NCBI RefSeq assembly: GCF_041397485.1
Contig: NZ_JAWKWO010000001.1
Coordinates: forward strand, 1,054,001-1,118,000
Length of the DNA stretch: 64,000 bases
Origin: Zhengella sp020637775
GTDB lineage: Bacteria; Pseudomonadota; Alphaproteobacteria; Rhizobiales; Rhizobiaceae
Direction: 5' to 3'
The notes under the pieces are model-generated. The model did not search any database. It was given only the letters and a program-made list of their open reading frames with translations, and had not been told where the DNA came from. Shown here piece after piece: positions 34,506 through 43,750 of this stretch. The position numbers and the translations under genes were made by a program. How positions within the stretch are numbered: position 1 is the first letter of the stretch; each line of letters begins with the position of its first letter.

Positions 34506-35560
34506 GCGGACCCGCTCTCGTCCTTGCGCCGCTGCCGGCCCAGCATGACCGGCACGAAGGCGGCAAGGAAAAGCAGGCGCGAGACATGATGGGCGGCGAC
34601 AAAGGCCGGATCGGCGCCCATCAACGTGGCCATCGCGGTCATGGTTTCCACCCCGCCGGGCGCCAGCGCGATCATCATCGGCCCGAACGCAATCCCGGTC
34701 AGCGCCGATGCAAGACCCGCCGCAGCCATCGCGATGACGACGGAGATGGCGGTTGTCAGCAGGCCCGCACCCAGTGCGCGCCGCAATTCCCCGGCCGTCA
34801 CCCCGGAGAACCGCGTGCCGATCAGCGTGCCCAGCAGAACGAAGGCCGGCACCGACAGCCAGGCCGGCAGTCCCCCGGAGAGCACGCCGCCGAGATGCCC
34901 GGCAGTCGACACCAGCATCCCGCCCAGCAGATAGGCCGCCGGCAGGCTCACGCGCTTGAACCCCCAGCCGGCAATGCCGGCAAGCACAAGCGCAACCCCC
35001 ATCTGCACCGCGGACATCGTGGCCGCTTCCGCGCCCCGCACCGGCAGGCTCAGCCCGGCGAATTGCACAACCGGCGGAACGGCAAGCGTCAGGAACAGCA
35101 CCCGCATCGACTGAACCACGCCGATCAGCCGCACGTCGAGCCCCGCCTGCTCGGCCATGGCCAGGACAAAGCTCAAATGGCCAGGCGTGGATGACAGCAC
35201 GGCCGAAGGTCCGCCGGCCCCCGTAAGCCGCACCAGCGCCGCGCGCGACACCAGCATGATGGCGACGATCGACACGACCAGCGTGGCCAGGCTCACCGGC
35301 CAGCGTGTCAGGCCGCCCAGCACCTCCGGCGTCACGCCCGACCCCATGGACAGGCCGATCAGGACGAAGGCAAGGTCGCGAATGCGGACCGGAATGCCCA
35401 TCCGCATGCCTGCAAGGCCGCACAGCGTGACAGCCACGGCAGGGCCGGTCAGGAATGGCGCGGGCAGGCCGCACGCCCATGCCAGCAGCGCGCCGCAAGT
35501 CCCGGCCAGGATGGCGGATGCGAAGGGCAGGGCAAGACGAAGAATGGCCGGTCGGAGCAT
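34499..35560 (-). CDS. AbrB-family membrane protein
   Basis: A 353-residue integral membrane protein with two homologous halves of the AbrB (duplicated) family, often misannotated as ammonia monooxygenase. The repeats show LTGPAVAVTLCGLAG and YLLGGMLVSTAGHLGG. Suggested roles in the family are transport or regulation; nothing here refines this. The start at 35560 opens the conserved N-terminus; extension upstream into the riboswitch region is not credible. Confidence 0.85.
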   Translation of the reverse strand: MLRPAILRLALPFASAILAGTCGALLAWACGLPAPFLTGPAVAVTLCGLAGMRMGIPVRIRDLAFVLIGLSMGSGVTPEVLGGLTRWPVSLATLVVSIVAIMLVSRAALVRLTGAGGPSAVLSSTPGHLSFVLAMAEQAGLDVRLIGVVQSMRVLFLTLAVPPVVQFAGLSLPVRGAEAATMSAVQMGVALVLAGIAGWGFKRVSLPAAYLLGGMLVSTAGHLGGVLSGGLPAWLSVPAFVLLGTLIGTRFSGVTAGELRRALGAGLLTTAISVVIAMAAAGLASALTGIAFGPMMIALAPGGVETMTAMATLMGADPAFVAAHHVSRLLFLAAFVPVMLGRQRRKDESGSAQ

Positions 35561-35720
35561 GGGCCGCAGGGTCCGTGGGTTTGGCGGGATGGACCGGCTC
35601 CTACGGAAACCGCGCCGTTTTCGCAAGGGCGCACCTGCCCGGCCCGATGGCAGCCATATGGCCCCGCGTGACAGATTCACAACAGATTGGAAATGAACGA
35701 CGTCAAACCTTGACGAAATA

Positions 35721-35750
35721 TTGACAGATGGCCCGCGCCCTGTGCTTATC
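35721..35750 (+). promoter_or_regulatory. Sigma-70-type promoter of the btu operon
   Basis: TTGACA (35721-35726) and CTTATC (35745-35750) are separated by 18 bases and lie just before the cobalamin riboswitch. They are the best housekeeping-type promoter match in this gap. Confidence 0.55.
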
Positions 35751-35757
35751 TCGCCCT

Positions 35758-35950
35758 GTTGATGGTCTCCGTGCGTTTCGCGCGGAGCTAAGAGGGAATC
35801 CGGAAGGCCGCCCGTCGCAGACGGAGAACGGTTAGGCCGGAACTGCCCCCGCAACTGTGAACGGTTTGGCCCGTCCACACGCCACTGGTCCGCAATGGGC
35901 CGGGAAGGCGGACAGGCCGCGAAACCGTGAGTCAGGAGACCTGCCATCAG
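35758..35950 (+). promoter_or_regulatory. Cobalamin (B12) riboswitch
   Basis: Conserved blocks occur in the right order: AGAGGGAATCCGG (35791-35803), ACTGCCCCCGCAACTGTGA (35842-35860), GCCACTG (35881-35887), GGGAAGGC (35902-35909) and GTGAGTCAGGAGACCTGCC (35927-35945). Binding of adenosylcobalamin or a related form should lower expression of btuB and the seven genes after it. About 130 bases of expression platform follow before the btuB start. Ends are approximate. Confidence 0.95.
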
Positions 35951-36083
35951 CGCGTCACCCGGCCGGACACGGGGTGTGTCAGGGCTGCCCAGCGCAAGCG
36001 GTGACGGTTTGTCGCCGCTGGCTGGCTGCCCCTGAGGCATTCCCTGCCGGCATTTGAACCGCAGAGGAACCGGAGGGGTTTCC

Positions 36084-38027
36084 ATGTCTGCATTTGCAAG
36101 CATATCCGCGCGTCTTGGCGCGCTCACCGCCATTCTTTCCACGTCTGTTGCCCTGCCCGCGCTCGCACAGGACATCGTCATCGATGCCGGCGAAGTGGTG
36201 GTCTCGACCCCCAACCGCACCACGCAGAAGAAGGACCGCGTCGGCTCCAAGGTCGAAGTGGTGACGAAGGAAGAGATCGAGCAGCGCGCCCAGCCTGCCG
36301 TCACCGACTATCTCGCCACCATGCCCGGCGTCACGGTATCCGCCAATGGCGGCACGGGCGGCCAGGAAAGCGGACTTTTCGTGCGCGGCGCTGACAAGAA
36401 ATATGTCAAGACACTGGTCAATGGCATCGACATTTCCGATCCCAGCGCCACGCAGGTACAGCCGGCGATGGAAAGCCTGCTGTCCGGGGGCGTAACCGGT
36501 ATCGAACTGCTCAAGGGTTCCCAATCCACCCTTTACGGTTCCGACGCCGTGGCCGGCGTCCTGGCGATCTCCACGCTGAACGGCATCGAGCAGGGCCTGC
36601 ATCACGACATTTTCGGCGAATACGGCTCCTTCGGCACCTGGCGCGGCGGCTATGTCTTCTCCGGCGCATCGGAAACCGGCCGGTTCGCCGCCGGTATTTC
36701 CGGCATCAAATCCGATGGCATTTCCGCCGCGAAGGCCAATGGCGCCGCTGCCGTGGACCTTGACCCCGCCCGCCTCGAAGCCGATGCCTATGACAACATC
36801 TCGGCCGACTTCGCCGGCGAACAGCAGCTTTCCGACATGGTCACGGTTTTCGGCAGCGCGCTCTACCGCCGCACCAATGCCGACTATGACGATTCCGGCA
36901 ATCCGCCCACCGACAACACCTTCAACGCCGCCCGCTCGCGCCAGATCGCCGGGCGTATCGGCGCCCATGTCGACCTCCTCGACGGCCGCTGGCGCAACAC
37001 GGTCTCGGTCCAGGCCTTCGATGTCGACCGTGATCTCTCCTCGGTGTCCGGCTTCGGCCCCTTTATGGGCAATTGGCGCGGCCAACGCCTGAAATTCGAC
37101 TATCAGGGCGGCTGGGACTTCACCGAAGCCCTGACGCTGCAATACGGCATCGATCACGAGCGCCAGCGCGCCCGCGCCAGCGACAATTACGGCGGCAACA
37201 CGAACGATACCCACAACCTGACCGGCCTGTGGGGTCAGCTGGCCTGGAACCCGGTGGAGGCGCTCACGCTGACCGCCGGCCTGCGCCACGACATCCACAA
37301 TGTCTTCGGCGGACACACCACCTGGCGCGCCGCGGCCTCCTGGCAGGCAACGGAGACCACCCGCCTCCATGTCTCGGCCGGCACGGGCTTCCGCGCGCCC
37401 TCGCTTTATGAGCTTTACGCCCCCTTCGGCACAGGAAACGCCACGCTGGTGCCGGAGGAAAGCATCAGCTTCGATGCCGGCGTCGAGCAGACCTTTCTTG
37501 GCGGACGCCTCGTCGTCGATGTCACCGGCTTCGTCCTGAACACCGACAACCTGATCGACTATTCCTACGCCACCTTCTCCTATGTCCAGGTGCCGGGCGT
37601 GACGAAACGATCGGGTGTCGAGGTGGCGGCCGCCTGGGCCGTGACGCCGGATTTCGACCTGAAAGGCGCCTATACCTATACCCGGACGAGGCAGCCGGAC
37701 GGCCTGCGCCGCCCGCGCGTGCCCGAGCATGACATCGCGCTGACCGCCATCTGGCGCCCGGCGGAAAAATGGACCGTCAGCGCCACCGCGCGCGGCGTGG
37801 TCAACCTGACCGACCGCGTCTCGGCCGGTTTCGGCACGTTCAATGACGTTCGTCTCGACGACTTCGTCAAGGTGGATGCGAAGATCGCCTGGAAGCCGGC
37901 GGAGAACTACGAGGTTTACCTGCGCGGCGAAAACCTGCTCGACCAGCGCTACGAGACGGTTGCCGGCTATTCCACGCCCGGCATCTCGGTCTTCGCCGGT
38001 TTCCGCGCGAAGTTCGGCGGGGAGTAA
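36084..38027 (+). CDS. btuB: TonB-dependent cobalamin receptor BtuB
   Basis: A 647-residue outer-membrane receptor: signal peptide (to about ALAQ, residue 28), a TonB-box-like VVVSTPN segment, plug domain (LFVRGADKKYVKTLVNG, GSQSTLYGSDAVAGV) and a beta-barrel ending in a C-terminal aromatic-rich strand (SVFAGFRAKFGGE). The ATG at 36084 has CGGAGGGG upstream. The B12 riboswitch directly upstream makes cobalamin the likely ligand. The binding-protein gene follows by five bases. Confidence 0.93.
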   Translation: MSAFASISARLGALTAILSTSVALPALAQDIVIDAGEVVVSTPNRTTQKKDRVGSKVEVVTKEEIEQRAQPAVTDYLATMPGVTVSANGGTGGQESGLFVRGADKKYVKTLVNGIDISDPSATQVQPAMESLLSGGVTGIELLKGSQSTLYGSDAVAGVLAISTLNGIEQGLHHDIFGEYGSFGTWRGGYVFSGASETGRFAAGISGIKSDGISAAKANGAAAVDLDPARLEADAYDNISADFAGEQQLSDMVTVFGSALYRRTNADYDDSGNPPTDNTFNAARSRQIAGRIGAHVDLLDGRWRNTVSVQAFDVDRDLSSVSGFGPFMGNWRGQRLKFDYQGGWDFTEALTLQYGIDHERQRARASDNYGGNTNDTHNLTGLWGQLAWNPVEALTLTAGLRHDIHNVFGGHTTWRAAASWQATETTRLHVSAGTGFRAPSLYELYAPFGTGNATLVPEESISFDAGVEQTFLGGRLVVDVTGFVLNTDNLIDYSYATFSYVQVPGVTKRSGVEVAAAWAVTPDFDLKGAYTYTRTRQPDGLRRPRVPEHDIALTAIWRPAEKWTVSATARGVVNLTDRVSAGFGTFNDVRLDDFVKVDAKIAWKPAENYEVYLRGENLLDQRYETVAGYSTPGISVFAGFRAKFGGE

Positions 38028-38032
38028 GCACC

Positions 38033-38908
38033 ATGGCGCGGCGAAACGGCATCACGCTCCGCTTCGCCGCCGCCCTTCTGGCCCCTCTGGCCGGAACGGG
38101 CGCAGGGGCGGACTCTGCCCTGCCGACCGTCTATTCGCTCAACCTGTGCACCGACCAGCTTGCCATGCTGCTGGCCGCGCCGGGTCAATTGCAATCGGTC
38201 TCGGAACTCGCCACCGATCCCTCGCTTTCCGTCCTGCATGAGCAAGCGCGCCAATATCCTGCCAATCGCGGTCTGGCCGAGGACGTCGTGGCGGCAAGCC
38301 CCGATCTCGTCGTGACCGGCGCATGGTCCGCGCGCAACGCCACGGACCTGCTGCGCGGTCTTGGCTACCGGGTCGAGACCTTCGCGCCCGACCTGACACT
38401 GGACGGCATCCGCGCCGACATCGCCCGCATGGGCAAGCTCATGCAGCGTGAGCAACAGGCAGACGGCCTGCTGGCCGACTTCGATGCGCAACTGGCAAAG
38501 GCGCCGGATGCCGCCTGCCCGGCGTCCTTCCGCCCGTCGCTGCTTGTCTATGGCCCCAACGGCGTCACCGAGGGCGCCGGAACCTTGCCCGACACGGTCA
38601 TCGAGGCGGCCGGCTTCCGCAATCTCGGTGCCGGACCGGGGACCGGCGGCATGGCCTTCGTTTCGCTGGAAAATGTCATTGCCATGCAACCCGATGTCAT
38701 CCTTCTGCCGGCAGCCGATCCCGCGGCACCGGCACTGGCGCAGAAGCTCTTCAACCACCCGGCGCTGAAAGCCAGCGGGGCGCGCATCGTGCGCGGCGCC
38801 GTCGATCCGGCGCTATGGACCTGCGGCGGTCCCTTCACCGCAAGGGCCGTGACCGGCCTGAAACAGCTGCGCGCCAGTCTGCCCGGCTGCGAAAGGCCCG
38901 GCTCGTGA
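38033..38908 (+). CDS. btuF: Cobalamin ABC transporter binding protein
   Basis: A 291-residue type III periplasmic binding protein with a signal peptide (cleavage near GAGAD, residue 26) and family motifs VYSLNLCTDQLAMLLA and PDLVVTGAW. Homologues bind cobalamin or siderophores; the riboswitch operon argues for cobalamin. Its stop overlaps the permease start (GTGA). Confidence 0.87.
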   Translation: MARRNGITLRFAAALLAPLAGTGAGADSALPTVYSLNLCTDQLAMLLAAPGQLQSVSELATDPSLSVLHEQARQYPANRGLAEDVVAASPDLVVTGAWSARNATDLLRGLGYRVETFAPDLTLDGIRADIARMGKLMQREQQADGLLADFDAQLAKAPDAACPASFRPSLLVYGPNGVTEGAGTLPDTVIEAAGFRNLGAGPGTGGMAFVSLENVIAMQPDVILLPAADPAAPALAQKLFNHPALKASGARIVRGAVDPALWTCGGPFTARAVTGLKQLRASLPGCERPGS

Positions 38909-39891
38909 CCCGACCCGCCCTCCTCATGGCCCTGCTGGCCTTCGCGTTCTTCCTTGCCTCGCTGGCCGTGGGCGCTTCCGATCTCCCGGTCTGGCACGGA
39001 CTGGCCGCGCTGGCCGGCGCCGGCGACGATCCGCTGGCCGCCACCATCATGCGCGACATCCGCCTTCCGCGCGCCCTGCTCGGCCTTTCCATCGGCTTTT
39101 CGCTTGGCCTTGGCGGCGCGGCGCTGCAGGGTTTCCTGCGCAATCCGCTGGCAGAACCGGGCCTCGTCGGCGTCTCTGGCGCGGCCGCACTCGGCGCCGT
39201 CGCGGTGTTCTATACCGGCCTTTCGGCCTTTGGCGGCTTCACCGTGCAACTGGGCGCACTGGCCGGCGCGGCCGGTGCCGTCGTGTTCCTCATGGGGCTT
39301 GCCGGCCGCAAGGCATCGCCCATGACGCTCGTTCTGGCCGGCGTGGCATTGACCAGCCTGACCGGCGCGCTGACCGCCCTGGCCCTCAATCTGTCGCCCA
39401 ATCCCTTCGCATCCTACGAGATCATCTTCTGGCTTCTGGGCTCGCTCAAGGATCGCGCGCTGACCGACGTGGCGCTCGCCCTGCCGCTGATGGCCGGCGG
39501 CTGGGTTCTGCTGCTTGCCTCCGCCCGCGCGCTCGACGCCCTGTCGCTGGGCGAGGACACGGCCCGCTCCCTGGGCATCCATCTGCCGCGCACCGCCGCC
39601 ATCCTGGTCACCGGCGTCGCCCTGTCGGCCGGTGCCGGTGTCGCGGTTGCCGGCACGATCGGCTTTGTCGGCCTGGTCGTACCGCATCTGCTGCGCCCCT
39701 TCACCGACGAGCGGCCGTCCTCGCTTCTTCTCGCCTCCGGTTTCGGCGGCGCCGCGCTGCTTCTGGCCGCCGATATCGCCGTGCGCCTGATGACCACGGG
39801 GCGCGAACTGAACGTGGGCGTTCTGACCGCGCTCATTGGCGCGCCCTTCTTCCTCTGGCTCGTCATGTCGAACAGGCGGGTGATGACATGA
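38905..39891 (+). CDS. btuC: FecCD/BtuC-type ABC permease
   Basis: A 328-residue permease with about nine to ten membrane segments. Family motifs include RLPRALLGLSIGFSLGLGGA, NPLAEPGLVG and GTIGFVGLVVPHLLRP. The GTG start at 38905 overlaps the btuF stop. It forms the inner-membrane channel of the cobalamin importer. Confidence 0.9.
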   Translation: MTRPALLMALLAFAFFLASLAVGASDLPVWHGLAALAGAGDDPLAATIMRDIRLPRALLGLSIGFSLGLGGAALQGFLRNPLAEPGLVGVSGAAALGAVAVFYTGLSAFGGFTVQLGALAGAAGAVVFLMGLAGRKASPMTLVLAGVALTSLTGALTALALNLSPNPFASYEIIFWLLGSLKDRALTDVALALPLMAGGWVLLLASARALDALSLGEDTARSLGIHLPRTAAILVTGVALSAGAGVAVAGTIGFVGLVVPHLLRPFTDERPSSLLLASGFGGAALLLAADIAVRLMTTGRELNVGVLTALIGAPFFLWLVMSNRRVMT

Positions 39892-40673
39892 GCGGGCTGG
39901 CCGTCGAAAACCTGTCTGCGCGGCTGGGCGGCAAGCCCGTGCTCGATGGCGTATCGTTCACCGTCGAACCCGGTGAAACGGTTGCGCTGCTCGGCCCGAA
40001 CGGCGCCGGAAAGTCAACACTGCTGCGCTGCCTTGCCGGCCTGGTGGCCGGCAAGACGGGCTCCGCCTGCTGGAATGGCGAATCGCTGGCTGCCATGCGG
40101 CCCGGCGCGCGCGCCCGCACGCTGGCCTGGCTGCCGCAGGACCGCGTCGTACACTGGAACCTGGCCGCCCGCGCCATCGTCGCGCTTGGCCGCCTGCCCC
40201 ATGGCGGCTACGGCACACGCCTTTCGCCCGCCGACGAGGACATCGTCCGGCAGGCGATGGAAACCATGGACGTCGCCCATCTGGCCGATCGTCCGGCCTC
40301 CGCCATGTCGGGCGGCGAACTGGCCCGCGTTCTGGCCGCGCGCCTCATTGCGCAGGACACGCCGCTACTCCTGGCCGACGAACCCGCCGCCAGCCTCGAT
40401 CCTGCCCACCAGATCCGCCTCATGGCATCCTTTCGCCGGCAGGCGCGGCTGGGCAAGGCCGTGCTGGTTTCGCTGCACGACATCGAACTGGCCGCGCGCT
40501 GGTCCGACCGCGTCATCATCCTGCGCAACGGAGCGATCCTGGCGGATGGAAAACCCGACAATGCCATTTCGCCGGCGACCATGGCCGGGGCCTATGGCAT
40601 CACCGCACGCATCGGCCATGACGAATGCGGGCTGACATTCACGCCGCTTGCATTGACGGCCAATGGAGACTGA
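39888..40673 (+). CDS. btuD: BtuD/FecE-type ABC ATPase
   Basis: A 261-residue cassette with Walker A GPNGAGKST, signature MSGGELARVLAARL, Walker B LLLADEPAASLD and switch SLHD. It overlaps the permease by four bases and precedes the exbB-like gene by three bases. Confidence 0.9.
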   Translation: MSGLAVENLSARLGGKPVLDGVSFTVEPGETVALLGPNGAGKSTLLRCLAGLVAGKTGSACWNGESLAAMRPGARARTLAWLPQDRVVHWNLAARAIVALGRLPHGGYGTRLSPADEDIVRQAMETMDVAHLADRPASAMSGGELARVLAARLIAQDTPLLLADEPAASLDPAHQIRLMASFRRQARLGKAVLVSLHDIELAARWSDRVIILRNGAILADGKPDNAISPATMAGAYGITARIGHDECGLTFTPLALTANGD

Positions 40674-40676
40674 CGA

Positions 40677-41294
40677 ATGAACGCGTGGATGGAAACATCG
40701 CTCGAAGCCCTGATGCCGGCAATGGCGGATCTGTTCGACAAGGGCGGGCCGGCCATGGTCGCGCTGGCCATCCTGTCCGTGCTCGTCGTCGCCGTGTTCG
40801 TGCAGAAGCTGCTCGGCCTGGCCGCCGAGAGCCTGGCAACGGGCCGTGCCGCGAAAGGCCGCAAGTCGGCATGGTCCGTCGGCAAGGTTCTGGCAAGCCT
40901 GGAGGAGATGCGCCCCACGGCGACCCCGGACCAGATGGAAGCCGAAGCCGACATTGCCGCGCGCGCCGCCATGGCGAAGCTGCGGCGCGGCATCGGGTTC
41001 CTTCATCTTGCCACGGCAGCCGCCCCCCTCACCGGTCTGCTCGGCACGGTGCTCGGCATGATCGAGGCTTTCCGCGAGCTGGAAGGCGCAGGCGATCAGG
41101 TCAACCCCGCGCTTCTGGCCGGCGGCATCTGGGAGGCCCTGCTGACCACGGCGGCCGGCATGGTGGTGGCGCTCGCCGCCCTCGTCTTCGCCGCCATTCT
41201 GGAAGCCATGGCCGGAAACATTGCCCGGCGGATGGAAGCCGCTGTGAACCGGGCCCTCGTCAAGCCGCGCGAACGCCCGAGGCCGGCCCCGTGA
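40677..41294 (+). CDS. exbB: ExbB/TolQ-type proton channel protein
   Basis: A 205-residue MotA/TolQ/ExbB family protein: one N-terminal membrane segment (about 24-45) and two later ones (about 108-130 and 150-172) with the conserved GLLGTVLGMIEAF. With the two ExbD-like proteins and TonB encoded after it, it should energise BtuB from the proton gradient. Its end overlaps the next gene (GTGA). Confidence 0.9.
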   Translation: MNAWMETSLEALMPAMADLFDKGGPAMVALAILSVLVVAVFVQKLLGLAAESLATGRAAKGRKSAWSVGKVLASLEEMRPTATPDQMEAEADIAARAAMAKLRRGIGFLHLATAAAPLTGLLGTVLGMIEAFRELEGAGDQVNPALLAGGIWEALLTTAAGMVVALAALVFAAILEAMAGNIARRMEAAVNRALVKPRERPRPAP

Positions 41295-41713
41295 GCCGCC
41301 GCCGCATCACCCTCGAAACGGCCACGAGGCGCCCCGGCGTGAACCTCACGCCGATCATGGATGTCGTTTTCATCCTGGTCATCTTCTTCATGCTGGCGGC
41401 GCAATTCGTGCGGCAGGCCGAGCAGCCGCTGGCGCTTGCACCGGCAGGTGAAGCCGTCATGGCGCAGGACACGGCAACGCCGCAGACCCTGTCACTGACA
41501 CCGCTCGAATTCATGCTGGACGGCGAAACCGTCGCCGCCTCCGCCCTGCCGGCGGCGCTGGCCGCTGACCCCGGCCGGCCGCTGGTTGTGACGGTCAGTC
41601 CCGATGCGCCCTATCAGGCGCTGGTCACCGCGCTGGATGCGGCCGCGAAGGCAGGGCGCACCAAGATTGCCACCCGTGCCGACAGCCCCGGTTCCGGGGA
41701 GGCCGGCCAATGA
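41291..41713 (+). CDS. exbD: ExbD-like protein, copy 1
   Basis: A 140-residue ExbD/TolR protein with the proton-relay membrane segment LTPIMDVVFILVIFFMLAAQ, including the essential aspartate, then a periplasmic domain. GTG start overlapping the exbB stop. It overlaps the second ExbD-like gene by four bases. Confidence 0.88.
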   Translation: MSRRRITLETATRRPGVNLTPIMDVVFILVIFFMLAAQFVRQAEQPLALAPAGEAVMAQDTATPQTLSLTPLEFMLDGETVAASALPAALAADPGRPLVVTVSPDAPYQALVTALDAAAKAGRTKIATRADSPGSGEAGQ

Positions 41714-42114
41714 AGCGCCTGCGCCTGGAAACGCCACCCGCTCCGCAGGCCGACCCGACCCTGCCGCTGATCAACATCGTCTTCCTTCTGCTGATCTTCG
41801 TCATGTTGTCGGGTGTCATTCGCGCCGCCGACCCGCTGCCGCTGGAGCCGGCTTCCGCGCCGGTCGATCCGTCCGGCGCACCGGCTGCCACCCGTACACT
41901 CCATGTCGCCGCCGACGGCCGCATGGCGTGGAACGGACTGGTCGACGAGGCTGCGCTCGAAGGCTTTGTGGCGGCATTCTCGCAGGAGGCGTGGGACAAG
42001 GCCTGGCTGAAGGCCGACCGAAATGCCGAAGCCGCCGCCATAATCCGTCTGACCGAACGCCTGCGCGCCGGCGGTATCACGACCCTCACCATGATCGTGG
42101 AGGCCCGTCCATGA
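41710..42114 (+). CDS. ExbD-like protein, copy 2
   Basis: A 134-residue protein with one N-terminal membrane segment (LPLINIVFLLLIFVMLSG). In place of the aspartate that copy 1 has in PIMDVVF, this copy has asparagine (PLINIVF). The rest is an ExbD-like periplasmic domain. If the assignment holds, this subunit lacks the proton-relay carboxylate and may be structural. It overlaps tonB by four bases. Confidence 0.83.
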   Translation: MKRLRLETPPAPQADPTLPLINIVFLLLIFVMLSGVIRAADPLPLEPASAPVDPSGAPAATRTLHVAADGRMAWNGLVDEAALEGFVAAFSQEAWDKAWLKADRNAEAAAIIRLTERLRAGGITTLTMIVEARP

Positions 42115-43016
42115 AGACCTTGCGTGCTGCCGTCGCCATCCTGCTCTCGCTTGGCCTGCATGCGGCCCTCGCCTCGGTCGTCGCCCATGGCATTGCCGGC
42201 GGCGGCGATGCAAGCGAGCCCGGCGACGTGACGGTGACCGTCACCCTCATCGAGGCGCCGGGCGAAACCGAAACGCCCAGGCCGGAAGCCGAAATGGCCG
42301 CGCAAGCGGAGCCGGAAACGGAAGAAGCGCCAGTCGAAACCGGATCCATCGCCGATGCGCCGGCTCAAATCGCGCAGAAGCTGCCGCTTCCGGAATTGCC
42401 GTCGGCCCCGCCGGTTGTCGCACTTGCGGCAACGGACATCGCCCATGCGCTTCCGCCTCTCGCCATGCCTGCGGCGGCGCCGGCGATATCGCAACCGCAG
42501 GAAAGTGAGGACTGGGCGGTGCTGCCCCGAACGGTCGCCGTCGTGCCGACACCCAGGCCGCAGATCACGCGGCAGGAGGCGGAACCGGCCCCGCGCGCCG
42601 AAAGGCCGGACCGGCCGAAGAAAAGCGCCGTCGCACCTGCCCGCCAGAAGGCTTCCAGGGGAAACCGGGGCGCCAATGGGAGCGACACGGCCTCCCAGCG
42701 CAGCGCGCGCGGCAAGACGGCTGGCCCATCCAAGGCTGCCATGCGGCAAGCCATGGTCAGCTATGGCCAGCGGGTGAACAGCCATGTCGCGCGGCGCAAG
42801 CCGCGTGGCGCCGGCGGGCGCGGCACGGTGGGCCTGAACCTGCGCATTGCGCGCACCGGTGCGCTTCTGGGCGCCAGCATCGGCGCCAGTTCCGGCAATC
42901 CCGCGCTCGACCGGAAGGCCTTGCAGGCTGCGCGCAACGCCGCGCCTTATCCGCAACCGCCCGAAGAGCTTGCCGGGCGCAGCCTCGCGCTGCGCATTCG
43001 CCTGAGTTTCAGGTGA
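42111..43016 (+). CDS. tonB: TonB-family energy transducer
   Basis: A 301-residue protein with an N-terminal membrane anchor, a long Pro/Ala/Glu-rich spacer (about 50-190) and a C-terminal TonB domain (about 205-300; YGQRVNSHVARRKP, GTVGLNLRIARTGALLG). It couples the ExbBD motor to the outer-membrane receptor. As last gene of the B12-controlled operon it is probably dedicated to BtuB. Confidence 0.9.
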   Translation: MKTLRAAVAILLSLGLHAALASVVAHGIAGGGDASEPGDVTVTVTLIEAPGETETPRPEAEMAAQAEPETEEAPVETGSIADAPAQIAQKLPLPELPSAPPVVALAATDIAHALPPLAMPAAAPAISQPQESEDWAVLPRTVAVVPTPRPQITRQEAEPAPRAERPDRPKKSAVAPARQKASRGNRGANGSDTASQRSARGKTAGPSKAAMRQAMVSYGQRVNSHVARRKPRGAGGRGTVGLNLRIARTGALLGASIGASSGNPALDRKALQAARNAAPYPQPPEELAGRSLALRIRLSFR

Positions 43017-43049
43017 TTGCAAACGCGCGGCGGAAACGGCTTTCGCTTG

Positions 43050-43739
43050 TCATTTTTCCTCGATCGCGTAGCCCGCGCCGCGAATGGTGCGGATGACGTC
43101 CGGCATGTTGCCGATGTTCACCGCCTTGCGCAGCCGCCCGATATGCACATCGACCGTGCGCTCGTCGATATAGATCGTCTCGCCCCAGACATTGTCGAGA
43201 AGCTGACCGCGCGAAAACACCCGTCCCGGATGCTGCATGAGATATTCCAGCAGCCGGAACTCGGTTGGTCCGAGCTTCACTTCCCGCTTGGCGCGGTAGA
43301 CGCGATGCGTTTCCCTGTCCAGAACGATATCGCCGACCGTCAGCGTGCCTGACAGCATTTCCGGCTTGGCGCGGCGCAGCAGCGCCCTGACGCGTGCCAG
43401 GAATTCCGGCGTCGAGAACGGTTTGACGAGATAATCGTCGGCACCGGTCGAAAGCCCGCGCACCCGGTCGCTCTCCTCGCCACGCGCAGTGAGCATGATC
43501 ACGGGAAGGCGTTCCGTTTCGTGGCGTTGACGCAGCCGCCGGCAAAGCTCGATGCCGGAGACACCGGGCAGCATCCAGTCGAGCACCAGGAGGTCGGGCA
43601 CGTTTTCGCGCAGGCGCAGTTCCGCCTCGTCGCCGCGCACCACGACTTCGACCTCATAGCCCTCGGCTTCGAGATTGTATTGCAGAAGGACGCCCAGCGG
43701 CTCTTCGTCCTCGACAACAAGAATGCGGGGGGATGCCAT
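43050..43739 (-). CDS. phoB: Phosphate response regulator PhoB
   Basis: A 229-residue OmpR-type regulator: receiver domain with phospho-acceptor D54 (LVLDWMLPG) and K in LVKPFS, then a winged helix (TLTVGDIVLDRETHRVYR; RTVDVHIGRLRKAV). It activates Pho-box promoters when phosphate is scarce. It is the last gene of pstSCAB-phoU-phoB, eleven bases after phoU. Confidence 0.95.
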   Translation of the reverse strand: MASPRILVVEDEEPLGVLLQYNLEAEGYEVEVVVRGDEAELRLRENVPDLLVLDWMLPGVSGIELCRRLRQRHETERLPVIMLTARGEESDRVRGLSTGADDYLVKPFSTPEFLARVRALLRRAKPEMLSGTLTVGDIVLDRETHRVYRAKREVKLGPTEFRLLEYLMQHPGRVFSRGQLLDNVWGETIYIDERTVDVHIGRLRKAVNIGNMPDVIRTIRGAGYAIEEK

Positions 43740-43750
43740 TGCCGACCTGC

